Positions 35,955 to 45,108 are shown, numbered from the stretch's first letter. The stretch: DNA of 64,000 nt from an uncultured Gammaproteobacteria bacterium (GCA_958295835.1 OY282378.1:682001-746000); one strand, 5' to 3'. Notes: generated by a model not told the origin, from the sequence alone. Made by a program: numbers and translations.

Positions 35955-36026
35955 GAGCGGCGACCGCTGGCGCGGGCGTGCCCTGGCCAGCGCCGTAGAC
36001 GGACGAGGAACAGTCTTGTTCCATAC
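35955..36026 (+). repeat. palindromic element B
   Basis: 72 bp sharing its 5' end (gagcggcgaccgc) and its 3' end (from gccgtagacgg to ttgttccatac) with element A at 29.0 kb; the middle differs. It lies between two 13-bp direct repeats agagactttgagc (35946-35958 and 36028-36040), 82 bp apart, which look like a duplicated target or a recombination scar. Confidence 0.75.
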
Positions 36027-36073
36027 AAGAGACTTTGAGCTTTAGGCGTGTCCGGGTAGCAATATGGGCTCAC

Positions 36074-36238
36074 GAGATACCATGTCCGCCACTCGCCGAA
36101 CAGCGCCGCATCGTTGCTCGCGTCAAAGAGTGCATGGAGCGGGTCGATGAGATCCGCGCGCTTCTCGCTCGAACCTCATCGGAGACCGATCTTCTCATGA
36201 AGACAATCCTGGCAAGGGCCTTCACTGGAGATCTGTAG
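36074..36238 (+). pseudogene. HsdS C-terminal fragment
   Basis: 54 codons matching the very end of a type I specificity subunit: EIPCPPLAEQRRIVARV, then a coiled-coil spacer helix and AFTGDL before the stop. Everything upstream is missing. Its TAG is directly followed by the ATG of the 1423-residue fusion, which suggests the fusion was once the next gene of a type I operon, or recombined into it. Confidence 0.8.
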
Positions 36239-39200
36239 ATGCCGAACGGTTCCTCAGCGCCCCACGAGGCTTCCGATCGTGCAAGTGTTGCTTCAGCCGT
36301 GCTGCGAAGCGATCTCCGGGCGATACTCGACGCGAACCGAAGTCATGGGGAACCGACTGATGTATCCCCGGACCTCGTGCTGGGCCTGTTGGCCGGCCTT
36401 CTCATCGCCAAGTGGGCGGCCCACGACGAATCCGAACGGGAGGCGTTGGCCGCCTTCGACGAACGAGCTTTCACGCCTGGATTGCCCGAGGCTCTCGGAT
36501 TGTCGGCGTGGGATGCGCCGAGCCCGAACCATGCGGACGCTGTCGCCGAAGCCCTCGGAGGGATGACCACGGGCAACGGCGCGGAAAGTGCTGCCGCACG
36601 TTACGTCACCCATATCGCGCCGCTCGTGACCCGTGCCGCCGAAAGCTCACGGGAGATGTACGAGCGGCTTCTCGACCGGGTGCGTCAACTCGACCTCGGT
36701 ACGCCCGAGGGACGGTGGCTCGCCGCCCACCTGTTCGATGACGTGTTGCGCATGATGCTGAACGAGCGAGGGAAGCGGATCGGCGAGTTCGTCACGCCCG
36801 AGCCCGTCGCCGCCCTCATGCTGTCGCTGGCGAAACCCAAATCCGGCGACAGGATCTACGATCCCTGCTTCGGACTCGGCGAGCTTCTTGTCGGAGCAGC
36901 GCGCCGGCTCAGCGAGGCTGCCTGGTTCGCTTCACCACAGCACCGAGCCGATGTCCAGGCTGCCGAGGTCTTCGGCGTCGAAATCAATCGAGTCGCCCAC
37001 GCGGTCGGGCTGTGCAGAGTGCTGCTGGCCGGTGTCGATCGTCCCGGCTTCGATCTGGGCGACGCACTCGAAAGACCGCTGCCTCGCAGCCGTTCGGCGG
37101 ACGGCTTCGACTGCATCCTCGCCGCTCCGCCATGGGGAAGACGGATCAAGCACCCGTCCGCGGACCGGTTCCCGTTCCCGAGCCGCAACACGGAGAGCCT
37201 GTTCCTGCAACACGTCATGGCGAACCTGCGTCCCGGAGGGCGGGCGGTCGTCGTGTTGCCGGAGAGTGCGCTCTTTCGTACCGGCGACCGACGGCTGAGG
37301 AAGGCGTTGCTGTCTGACTACAGCGTGGATGCCGTGGTTTCCCTGCCGGATGGCGCGTTCGCGCCCTGGACCGGTGTAGCCGCGAGTCTCGTCGTGTTCC
37401 GCCGTACCAAGTCACGCCCGACCGTCCGTTTCGTCAGTATTTCGCCCAAGGCATGGGAAGAAAAGACAGGCGACGACGGTGGTGATCAGGTTCGGGATGA
37501 GGACCGGAGTGAAAGCGACGATGCCGGAGCCTACGGACATGGCTTTCCCGATGGAGGGGCTGCCAGGGGTGGGGCCGGACAGGCGGTCGCCAAGTCCGGG
37601 GAAGGCGTTGGTTCTGGCAATAGGCGCGTCCCTCGCATTGAACTGCTGTGGGACCTGCCCAATCTGCTCCGGAGTCGCCATGAAGTGCTCGCGGGTCCGT
37701 TCTTGCCCGGTGCCGAGATTTGGGAGGTCCCGGTACGCGAGCTCGCACAGCGAGACTATGAACTCGTCGCCAAGAAGTCGGGGAGCGAGGCGCTGGATGC
37801 CGAGCTTGAGCGACTTGCCGCCTTGGACCCTGCGCTGAAGGTCGAACGGCTGGAGCGTGTTGCGGAGGTCTGCCTGGGGTTGTCTTACGCACGCCGCTTC
37901 GTGGCAGAGAATCACGAAGCGTTCGAGATCCGCGAAGTGTCCTATATCTTCAAGGCGCCGCCTGGTATCGCGGCGGGCCTGCTTCGCGCCGGAGACGTGA
38001 AGGATACCGTTGTACCTCCATGGGAGAGCGGGACCTTGCCGCCGACCCTGTTTCTCACCGAGGACGGGAAAGGCCGGTTGAGGGAAAAGGATTATCTCCG
38101 GCCTCTCGATATCGTCGTCACCATGTCAGGCACCGTTGGAAAGGTCGCCTTGTTTCCAACTACGAGCATCCAGATCGAGGCAGTGCCCGGATTGACCCCG
38201 ATCGACGGCAGCAAAGGCTTCATTGCGCACGGATGGGTTCCGTTGACGCCGGTGGTGGCCACCAGGAGCTTGGCAGTGGCACGCGCGGGGGAGCGTGTCG
38301 AACCGGAATTCCTGGCCGCATTGCTGCGCTCCCCTGTCTACCGGAACTGGTTGTCGGGCCATGCGCGAGGAACAGTCATTCAGCACCTGCCGATCCGTAC
38401 TCTCCGCAAACTCCCTGTCCCGGTGCCTCCGCTGGAGGTGCGAAACGCCGTGTGCGTCGAACTTGCGAGGTCCGGTGGTGACGCGATGGCCGTTCTTGTC
38501 CGGTTGCTCTCCCGGGCGGCGAATGAGCCGGTTGCGGTCTGGCTGGAGACGCCCCTCGTGGCGTGGTTGGTGTCGGGAATAGTCGACGGCGAGTACGCGC
38601 GCGGGATGAAGGGGCTCGTCGCTGCCGCCGATGCACTCCGATCCCTGATCGACCGGACGAGACACCTTCCCGATCCTGCTTCACTTGAGAACGGCGACCT
38701 GTGGTTCAGGGCGTGGCTCGAAGGCGCGCGAGAGGCCGCCGCAGCGCTGGATGGTGTTGCATCGGTTCCGCGCGGTGCGGGACGGCTCGCGGTCCTCGGT
38801 TTCTCTCTCTCTCGATTACGCGAGGCTCTGCACATGCTCGATGGAGTCGAGGGATCGACCGTCGGTCGTCTCAGTATCTTTACGGGGATGATGATCAGGT
38901 TCGCAGAGGAGGAGATTCGCGCCATGCAGGAGTCGATCACGCTCGATGTCGGCGTGGAGCCTGCCGATGTGGTCGTCGGTGCTGTCAGCGAAATCCGGCT
39001 TCGTTTGACCAATTCGTCGTCCGTACCCCTTCGGAGCCTGCGCGTCGAAACGCGGCCGGCGGTCGGGACCGGCCGAATCCCCTACCTGAGCGATGGCGGG
39101 ACTCACGACATTCCGCTCACCATCCACCCGCGCGCCGGCACACAGCCCCTTCAAATCGCCGTGTCGTGGCAGGCGAGTCGTCTTGACGGGACCACCATCC

Positions 39201-40510
39201 GAGGCGAAGCGGAGGTCTCCCTCCGTGTGCTTTCCACCCGCGAGGCGGTTCGGTCGGGTGACCTGGGAGCCAGTCCGTACATCGTCGGCAATCCCGTGGA
39301 CCGCCGGGAGATGTTCTTCGGCCGGGCAGACGTCATCGACCGCATCCAGCGGCAGCTCGGGGCGAGCAACCATGCGAACGTGATACTGATCGAGGGGAAT
39401 CGCCGGACGGGCAAGACTTCGATTCTCCGCCAGCTCGAGAAGGCGGACGTGCCGCCGGGCTGGATCCCGGTCTACTGTTCGTTCCAGGATGCCGAGGGCG
39501 ATGGCGCGAAGGCCGGTGTCAATACGCGCAACGTCTTCAGGCTGCTCGCCCGCAGAACGGGCTGGACCCTCGGCGGCGCCGGCGTCGAAACCTGGTTCCC
39601 CGGCCTGCCCGACCGTGAACCCGGCCGGCCGTTCAAGCTGGCCTTCCACGCGGCGCTGGATCGAATCTTCGCCGACAGTGACGCTCCCTTCGAAGCGTTC
39701 GAGATCTACATCGCGGCAGCGGTCGAGGCGGCCAGCCCGAGGCGGATCCTGCTCATGCTCGACGAGTTCGACAAACTCCAGGAAGGTATCGACGCCGGCA
39801 TCACGAGCCCCCAAGTTCCCGAGAACATCCGCCACCTGTTGCAGCATCAACCCGGTCTGTCCGCGATCATCACGGGCTCGCGCCGGCTGAAGCGGCTTCG
39901 CGAGGAATACTGGTCCGCCCTCTTCGGCCTCGGTTATCGGATCGGGATCAGCGCACTGCCGCTCGACGCCGCCCGGCGGCTCGTCACCAAGCCGGTCGAG
40001 GGGCGGCTCGGTTACCTGCCGCAGGCGTGTAATCGCCTTGTGGAGCTATGCGCCTGCCATCCGTTCCTCGTTCAGTCGCTGTGCAGCCGGGTGTTCGAGC
40101 GGGCGGCCTCGGGAGGTAATCGGACGATCACGGTCGGTGCCGTGGAGGAAGCGGCCACCGAGATGGTACGGGACAACGAGCACTTCCGTACGCTCTGGGA
40201 CTACGCCGGAACCGCCCGGCGCCGACTCCTCCTCGCGCTCTGCGACCACTTGGCAAAAGGGCCGGATGCGGTGAACCTCGACTTGTTCAGCGTGAAGCTC
40301 CAGGAGCACGGAGTGCCCCTGCGCCGGGACAGCGAGCTCGACGGCGACGTCGCAGAGTTGCGCGAGCTTGAACTGCTCGACTTCGACGACTCGTACCGCG
40401 GAGGGACCTATCGGCTGTCGGTGCCGTTGATGGCGAAATGGCTGCGGATGAACGAGGACTTCAAAGCCCTTGTGGTGCGTGCGAAACAGGAGGCGGAGGC
40501 TCGGTCGTGA
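36239..40510 (+). CDS. methylase - recognition module - STAND/AAA ATPase fusion
   Basis: 1423-residue multi-domain protein. About 1-160: helical HsdM_N-like. 165-400: N6-methylase fold with GEFVTPEPVA (182-191), motif I DPCFGLGELL (208-217) and motif IV APPWG (296-300), where Ala replaces the usual Asn/Asp. 410-463: low-complexity linker. 470-760: HsdS-like recognition half ending in RKLPVPVPPLEVRNA. 760-900: helices. 900-1000: beta-sandwich. 1015-1423: P-loop ATPase with FFGRADVIDRI, Walker A EGNRRTGKTS (1052-1061), Walker B LLMLDEFDKL (1171-1180), sensor TGSRRLKRL and a winged-helix end. Known: HsdM/HsdS modify DNA; STAND ATPases are switch proteins in defence. Inferred: a DNA-reading sensor with built-in ATPase switch. 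It overlaps the next ATPase by four bases. Confidence 0.88.
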   Translation: MPNGSSAPHEASDRASVASAVLRSDLRAILDANRSHGEPTDVSPDLVLGLLAGLLIAKWAAHDESEREALAAFDERAFTPGLPEALGLSAWDAPSPNHADAVAEALGGMTTGNGAESAAARYVTHIAPLVTRAAESSREMYERLLDRVRQLDLGTPEGRWLAAHLFDDVLRMMLNERGKRIGEFVTPEPVAALMLSLAKPKSGDRIYDPCFGLGELLVGAARRLSEAAWFASPQHRADVQAAEVFGVEINRVAHAVGLCRVLLAGVDRPGFDLGDALERPLPRSRSADGFDCILAAPPWGRRIKHPSADRFPFPSRNTESLFLQHVMANLRPGGRAVVVLPESALFRTGDRRLRKALLSDYSVDAVVSLPDGAFAPWTGVAASLVVFRRTKSRPTVRFVSISPKAWEEKTGDDGGDQVRDEDRSESDDAGAYGHGFPDGGAARGGAGQAVAKSGEGVGSGNRRVPRIELLWDLPNLLRSRHEVLAGPFLPGAEIWEVPVRELAQRDYELVAKKSGSEALDAELERLAALDPALKVERLERVAEVCLGLSYARRFVAENHEAFEIREVSYIFKAPPGIAAGLLRAGDVKDTVVPPWESGTLPPTLFLTEDGKGRLREKDYLRPLDIVVTMSGTVGKVALFPTTSIQIEAVPGLTPIDGSKGFIAHGWVPLTPVVATRSLAVARAGERVEPEFLAALLRSPVYRNWLSGHARGTVIQHLPIRTLRKLPVPVPPLEVRNAVCVELARSGGDAMAVLVRLLSRAANEPVAVWLETPLVAWLVSGIVDGEYARGMKGLVAAADALRSLIDRTRHLPDPASLENGDLWFRAWLEGAREAAAALDGVASVPRGAGRLAVLGFSLSRLREALHMLDGVEGSTVGRLSIFTGMMIRFAEEEIRAMQESITLDVGVEPADVVVGAVSEIRLRLTNSSSVPLRSLRVETRPAVGTGRIPYLSDGGTHDIPLTIHPRAGTQPLQIAVSWQASRLDGTTIRGEAEVSLRVLSTREAVRSGDLGASPYIVGNPVDRREMFFGRADVIDRIQRQLGASNHANVILIEGNRRTGKTSILRQLEKADVPPGWIPVYCSFQDAEGDGAKAGVNTRNVFRLLARRTGWTLGGAGVETWFPGLPDREPGRPFKLAFHAALDRIFADSDAPFEAFEIYIAAAVEAASPRRILLMLDEFDKLQEGIDAGITSPQVPENIRHLLQHQPGLSAIITGSRRLKRLREEYWSALFGLGYRIGISALPLDAARRLVTKPVEGRLGYLPQACNRLVELCACHPFLVQSLCSRVFERAASGGNRTITVGAVEEAATEMVRDNEHFRTLWDYAGTARRRLLLALCDHLAKGPDAVNLDLFSVKLQEHGVPLRRDSELDGDVAELRELELLDFDDSYRGGTYRLSVPLMAKWLRMNEDFKALVVRAKQEAEARS

Positions 40511-42141
40511 CGGCGAACCCTTATCAGGTCCTCGGACCTGCGATTCCTCCCATGCTGGGGCGGGCAGTACTCGTTCAACGCATCGAGAACCATTTGTCGA
40601 AGCCCACGCCGGATCACGTGTCGGTCGTGGGGCCGAAGCACTACGGGAAGTCCGTCCTGCTGCGCCATCTTGCGGACGTCTGCCGCGCGGGATCGGGCGG
40701 CTACCTGACCACGGTGCATATCGATCTTCGGCATGACACCCCCCGATCGGACGATGCTTTCAAGCGGCGGCTCGCGGCAGAGGTCAAGGCTGCGTTGCGG
40801 GCGAAAGAGGTCGAGGCTGCGTTGCGGCCGGAACGAACGGAGCTTTCCGAATACATCGATCTCGACGATGCGGCCATTCATGAATCACTGGATCTCGTCT
40901 TCACGGAGCTTGAAGGTGAGAACGCGCGGATCCTCGTGGTGCTCGACGGCTTCGATTACGCGCTCGCCGGCACGGAATTGACGCGGAACCTGTGGGATCA
41001 GCTTCGCTCGCTTGCGCAAAGGACCAGCCTCAGATTCGTCACCGGGAGCCGGCGTCCCTTGCGCGAGCTTTGCCGGACCGAGGAATCCCGAACCTCCGAC
41101 TTCTGGGAGATCTTTTACGACACGCCGCTCCGGGTCACCGCTCTCGACAACTCCGATTGGGATCCCTTCCTGCAGCCGCTTCTGGACGCAGGCTGTACGT
41201 TCGATGTTCCGGCACGGAAGGAAATCGCCAACTGGACGGGGGGCGTGCCGTTGCTCGTCTGTGCACTCCTTCAGGAGTTGTGGGAGAAGCATCGGGGAGC
41301 GGCTCTCTCCAAACTGGAGATCGACCACACCGCTGAGGCTGTACTGAACGAACGGCGCGAAGTCCTCGCAGATCTATGGGACGACTGCGATATAGAGTTG
41401 CGCACCGACCTCGGTACGCTTGCCGGCGGCGGCATACCACTCAGCGATCTATCCGACAACCACCGCCGCGCGATTGAGGACCGGGGGTTCGGCCGCGCGT
41501 CGAAAAATCGTCTCCGAGGGTCCTGCCGGCTCATTCAGCGTTACGCCGAGGAACAGGCGCCGGCCCTCGCCGATCTCAGACGTATTTTCGGTACCAGCAC
41601 CGGATTCAAAACGCAAATCCGTTCCTTTATGGAGTTGCGCCTTGCACAAGTCACGTATCCGGATGCGGATGAGGATCTCCGTAGATTCGTCAGCAACGCC
41701 ATTCGTGACCTCGAACCTCATCCGGAGGACGCGCTCACCTGGATCAGGAGCGTCGCCGACCGTGCGCTGGCGCTGATTTGGGAGGCCGAGCTTCCACTCG
41801 ACAAAACGCTTCCCAAGGAGTGGATCGACGAGTGGCGGCGCAGAGGCGAAAGGAACTTGCCGGAGGATAGAGGCAAACTACCCAGCAGGTCCGGTGCGCA
41901 GTGCCGTGTCCTTCGCCTGATCACCGATTCGGGTCTCAGCACCTCGCGTCAGAGCAAATTCGTCACAAGGACGACGTACCTGCTGGTAGATCACCTGAAA
42001 TCGGTAGGAGATTTCGGCCAGCACCGCGGGGATTACCCGGAAACGACGATATCCGTCGGTTTCGCCACAACGATCGTCCTGGCGGCAATCTCATTGATCG
42101 AGAGCCTGATGACCGATCTGCAACGAGACGGAGGTGACTGA
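40507..42141 (+). CDS. STAND/AAA-like ATPase partner of the fusion
   Basis: 544-residue P-loop ATPase. It opens NPYQVLGPAIPPMLGRAVLVQRI, the same layout as the C-terminal ATPase of the upstream fusion. Walker A is VGPKHYGKSVLL, Walker B ILVVLDGFDYAL, sensor VTGSRRPLREL, then a winged-helix-like region. The last ~180 residues are helical and end in a hydrophobic helix (ISVGFATTIVLAAISLIESL) that may associate with membrane or with a partner. The GTG start at 40507 overlaps the fusion stop (GTGA), so the two are made together and probably form a complex. No nuclease domain was recognised in it. Confidence 0.85.
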   Translation: MTANPYQVLGPAIPPMLGRAVLVQRIENHLSKPTPDHVSVVGPKHYGKSVLLRHLADVCRAGSGGYLTTVHIDLRHDTPRSDDAFKRRLAAEVKAALRAKEVEAALRPERTELSEYIDLDDAAIHESLDLVFTELEGENARILVVLDGFDYALAGTELTRNLWDQLRSLAQRTSLRFVTGSRRPLRELCRTEESRTSDFWEIFYDTPLRVTALDNSDWDPFLQPLLDAGCTFDVPARKEIANWTGGVPLLVCALLQELWEKHRGAALSKLEIDHTAEAVLNERREVLADLWDDCDIELRTDLGTLAGGGIPLSDLSDNHRRAIEDRGFGRASKNRLRGSCRLIQRYAEEQAPALADLRRIFGTSTGFKTQIRSFMELRLAQVTYPDADEDLRRFVSNAIRDLEPHPEDALTWIRSVADRALALIWEAELPLDKTLPKEWIDEWRRRGERNLPEDRGKLPSRSGAQCRVLRLITDSGLSTSRQSKFVTRTTYLLVDHLKSVGDFGQHRGDYPETTISVGFATTIVLAAISLIESLMTDLQRDGGD

Positions 42142-42148
42142 GCAAGAT

Positions 42149-42176
42149 GCGGTCCGATCTTCGATCGCGGGACCGC
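42149..42176 (+). terminator. hairpin after the ATPase pair
   Basis: gcggtcc (42149-42155) pairs with ggaccgc (42170-42176) and encloses an inner gatc/gatc pair. It sits 8 bp after the ATPase stop and lacks a T-run. Possible terminator of the two-gene operon. Confidence 0.45.
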
Positions 42177-42285
42177 CCGACGTGATGGAGACCTGAGCGA
42201 ATAGCCGGAACTTGCAGGCATCGGTTCGGGAATCGTCATGGGAATTGGAATGCAGCCTGGAATCCCCACGCTGCACTATCGCCGG

Positions 42286-43037
42286 CTACGAAAAGAGACG
42301 GGCGGCGCCGATGATCTCGCCGGCCCACAGACGCTTGAGAAAATCGACCAGGGGCAGCACGCGCACGTCATCCCAGAGAGCCGCCCGCTGCCCCAGGTAC
42401 ACGCCATAACATGCCGTGCGGGCTTTCCCGAGGTCGTCCCGGACCCGATACAGGCCGCGGTTGAAGCGCTTGTCCCATCGCGAGGACGCCTTGATTTCAA
42501 TCGCCACGAACCCTTCTGCGGTTTCGCAGAGGACGTCGACTTCCGTGCCGTCGTAGTTGCACCAGAAGCACAGCCTGTAATCGCAGGACGAATAGCCGAG
42601 GTATGCGCGCAATTCGTTGAGGACGAAGGTTTCCGCAAGAGGACCCAGCTCCTCGGCCGTGGGCGGATTGGGAACATGGACGTCGTGACGGCCCGGCCGA
42701 CCAGCAGGTTGGCGTCGCCCCGCCGCAATTTGCGCGCGCTTGAACCGGAGAGCACGAAGCGGAGGCGATGGGACTCGATGAGGCGGTGCACCTCGTCCAG
42801 CAGCCCGGGCGCCTTCTGCACTTCGTCGATCACCGCCCAGTCGCCGGCGGGCAGGGCCGCGAGCTCCCGGTACAATGCGGATGGCTCCTTGCTCAGCCGG
42901 AGCGCCTCACCGGTGTCGAGCAGATCGTAGGTAGCGGCGCCGGGGAAGCGATCCCGGATCCAGGTGGACTTGCCGGTCCCGCGTGGTCCGAACAGAAAGA
43001 TGGATCGGGTCGGCGTAGGCAGTAATCTGGGGTACAT
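42286..43037 (-). pseudogene. ATPase/DUF4143 gene broken by deletion and frameshift
   Basis: The first part (MYPRLLPTPTRSIFLFGPRG then GTGKST) is the AAA domain of the ATP-binding DUF4143 family, with Walker B DWAVIDEVQKAPGLL and LSGSSARKLRR. After GRAVTTSMFPIRP the frame is lost near 42665. The rest (NELRAYLGYSSCDYRLCFW, VDVLCETAEGFVAIEIKAS) continues in another frame and belongs to the C-terminal nuclease-like half. About 100-150 residues of the middle are also missing, judging by the usual ~380-400 length. It faces the ATPase operon tail to tail. Confidence 0.85.
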
Positions 43038-43067
43038 GGATGCCGATTTTACCGGCAAATTGCGCAC

Positions 43068-43073
43068 TATAAT
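43068..43073 (+). promoter_or_regulatory. perfect -10 box before the amidohydrolase gene
   Basis: TATAAT lies 23 bp before the amidohydrolase start. The -35 region (gatttt at 17 bp) is poor, so either an activator is needed or the promoter is weak. AAGGTGA serves as ribosome site. Confidence 0.4.
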
Positions 43074-43095
43074 CGCATTAAGGTGACCGACCGTG

Positions 43096-44880
43096 ATGAC
43101 GACCATCTACTCCGCGCGCAGGATCCTCACCATGAATCCTCGCCGCCCCGTGGCGACCCACGTCGCGGTGCGGGACGGCCACGTCCTCGGCGCCGGCACC
43201 CTGGACGAGCTCGCCGGCTGGGGTGATCACGAGCTCGACGAGCGCTTCGCCGGCAAGGTCGTCATGCCGGGGTTCGTCGAGGGGCACTGCCATAGCTGGG
43301 AAGGCAGCGCCTGGGAGGACACCTACCTCGGCTTCTTCGACCGGATCGCGCCGGACGGCGTCCTCCACCCCGGGCTGAAGAACATCGACGCGGTCGTGAA
43401 GCGGTTCCGTGCCGCCGCGGCATCAGCCGAGGCTGATGCCAGGGCCGAAGCCGGGCACGGAGCCGGGAAGTCCCGCCCCGGCGGATCCGATGGGCCTGAC
43501 GGTATCGATGGACCCGGCGGACCCGGCAGAACAGGCACATCCGACACCCCCGGCGAACCCGGCCGGTCCGGCGAGGCGGTGATGGGCTGGGGGTTCGACC
43601 CCATCTTCTTCGGCGGACGGCGCATGGTCGCGGCGGACCTCGACCGGGTCTCGGCGACGCGCCCGGTGATCGTGATGCACCAGAGCGGGCATATCGTCAA
43701 CGTGAACTCCGAGGCGTTGCGCCGGGCCGGCATCACTCGCGACACCAACGTGCAGGGCCTGATCCGGGGCGCGAACGGGGAGCCGACCGGCGAGCTTCAG
43801 GGTCCGGCGCTGCGCGCCATCGTCTACCGCGCGGCCGGAAGGGACCGCTTCCTCGACATGGGCCGGGGCGATTCCCTGTGGCGGTTCGCCCAGAGCGCTC
43901 GGCGCGCGGGCGTGACCACCGCGACGGACCTCGCGAACGAGCTGCCGGAGGAGACGGTCGCGAGCCAGATCGCGATCACCGCCGACGAGGACTTCCCGCT
44001 CCGCATCGTCCCGGCGTTCTTCGCCGCCGCCCGGCCGGCGGACGAGGGCGTGGCATGGGTGAAGTCGCTGATCCCCCGAAGCCACGATCGGCTGCGCTAC
44101 GGGCTCGTCAAGCTGGTCCTGGACGGCTCGATCCAGGGCTTCACGGCCCGGATGAAGTGGCCGGGGTACTACAACGGCCATGAGAACGGGCTCTGGTACA
44201 TCGAGCCGAACGAGGAGCTGCCGCGGATCCTCGGGACGTTCCACCGGGCCGGGCTCCAGGTGCACATCCATACGAACGGCGACGAGGCGACGGAAGCGGC
44301 CATCGACGCGATCGAGACGGTCCTGCGCGAGCGCCCCGCCGCCGACGCGCGCTTCACCCTCCAGCACTGCCAGATGGCCCACGACGCGCATTTCAGGCGC
44401 ATGGCGCGGCTGGGGATCTGCGCCAACCTCTTCGCGAACCACCTCTACTACTGGGGCGACCAGCACCATGCGCTCACGATGGGTCCGGAGCGGGCCGGGC
44501 GCATGGACGCGGCAGGGACCGCGAAGCGGCTCGGCGTGCCGTTCTCGATCCATTCCGACGCCCCGGTCACGCACTTGGCGCCCCTGTTCACCGCGTGGTG
44601 CGCGGTGAACCGGACGACCGCGAGCGGGCGAGTGCTCGGCGAGGCGGAACGGCTCACGGTGGCCGACGCGCTCCACGCGATCACCCTCGGGGCGGCGTTC
44701 ACCCTGAAGCTCGACACCGAGATCGGGTCCATCGAGACCGGAAAGCGGGCGGACTTCGCCATCCTCGAGGACGACCCGCTGGCGGTGGAGCCGGCCGCGC
44801 TCAAGGACGTCGCGGTCTGGGGCACGGTGGTCGGCGGGCGGGTGTTCCCGAACCCGGCGGCCGAAGTGGCTCGGGGGTGA
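43096..44880 (+). CDS. amidohydrolase_3 (YtcJ-like) with collagen-like insert
   Basis: 594-residue metal-dependent amidohydrolase. GFVEGHCHS gives the HxH pair (His64, His66), HIHTNGD and HCQMAHD supply further metal ligands, and HSDAPVTHL the catalytic Asp. Residues about 118-160 are a Gly/Pro/Asp/Ser-rich, collagen-like insert (GPDGIDGPGGPGRTG) just before the conserved VMGWGFDP. The ATG at 43096 is used; a GTG directly before is possible. YtcJ-type enzymes hydrolyse amides or formamides; substrate unknown. The next gene is a CobW-type metal chaperone, which might supply the metal; inference. Confidence 0.9.
   Translation: MTTIYSARRILTMNPRRPVATHVAVRDGHVLGAGTLDELAGWGDHELDERFAGKVVMPGFVEGHCHSWEGSAWEDTYLGFFDRIAPDGVLHPGLKNIDAVVKRFRAAAASAEADARAEAGHGAGKSRPGGSDGPDGIDGPGGPGRTGTSDTPGEPGRSGEAVMGWGFDPIFFGGRRMVAADLDRVSATRPVIVMHQSGHIVNVNSEALRRAGITRDTNVQGLIRGANGEPTGELQGPALRAIVYRAAGRDRFLDMGRGDSLWRFAQSARRAGVTTATDLANELPEETVASQIAITADEDFPLRIVPAFFAAARPADEGVAWVKSLIPRSHDRLRYGLVKLVLDGSIQGFTARMKWPGYYNGHENGLWYIEPNEELPRILGTFHRAGLQVHIHTNGDEATEAAIDAIETVLRERPAADARFTLQHCQMAHDAHFRRMARLGICANLFANHLYYWGDQHHALTMGPERAGRMDAAGTAKRLGVPFSIHSDAPVTHLAPLFTAWCAVNRTTASGRVLGEAERLTVADALHAITLGAAFTLKLDTEIGSIETGKRADFAILEDDPLAVEPAALKDVAVWGTVVGGRVFPNPAAEVARG
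43447..43575 (+). repeat. collagen-like low-complexity insert
   Basis: About 129 bp coding for roughly 43 residues rich in Gly, Pro, Ser and Asp with Gly at many third positions. It keeps frame and interrupts an otherwise conserved enzyme. Confidence 0.8.
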
Positions 44881-44992
44881 AGACCACTTTCGCCACCGTG
44901 CCGCATCCGCGCGAAGCAAGGCTTTCCGGGCAATGCGCCGCGTACGCCCTTGGGGCGACCCTGCCCGCGCGGAGCCTGGACGTGGCGATCGT

Positions 44993-45108
44993 CACGAACC
45001 GGGATTCGCCGTGACCGCCCGGATTCCGATGGTCGTCCTCGGCGGATTCCGAGGAACGGGGAAGCTTCCGTTGCCGAGCCGAATCCCCCTGGGCGCTCGC
45101 GGTGCGGA
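44993..45108 (+). pseudogene. decayed tandem copy of the CobW gene 5' end
   Basis: Aligns without gaps, offset exactly 131 bp, to the first part of the CobW gene. Translated it reads MTARIPMVVLGGFRGTGK (GTG start) against MTARVPMIVLGGFLGAGK in the real gene, then drifts (LPLPSRIP for TTLLNRIL), losing the P-loop Thr. The ribosome-site region is copied too. Confidence 0.8.

Larger units (their letters stand above)
35593..36045 (+). pseudogene. HsdR N-terminal fragment truncated by palindromic repeats
   Basis: About 115 codons resemble the N-terminal nuclease domain of type I HsdR: ETCRDLIEPA-like start, DYLLKLWRMPLAVLEAKPEG with the E-x-K catalytic pair, QASRYALRLG and ASNGREYILTDD. A REP-type palindrome (35924-35943) and element B then replace the rest of a protein that is normally ~1000 residues; the frame ends at 36045. 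It is therefore inactive as a restriction subunit, unless the fragment works as a small nuclease. Confidence 0.8.
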
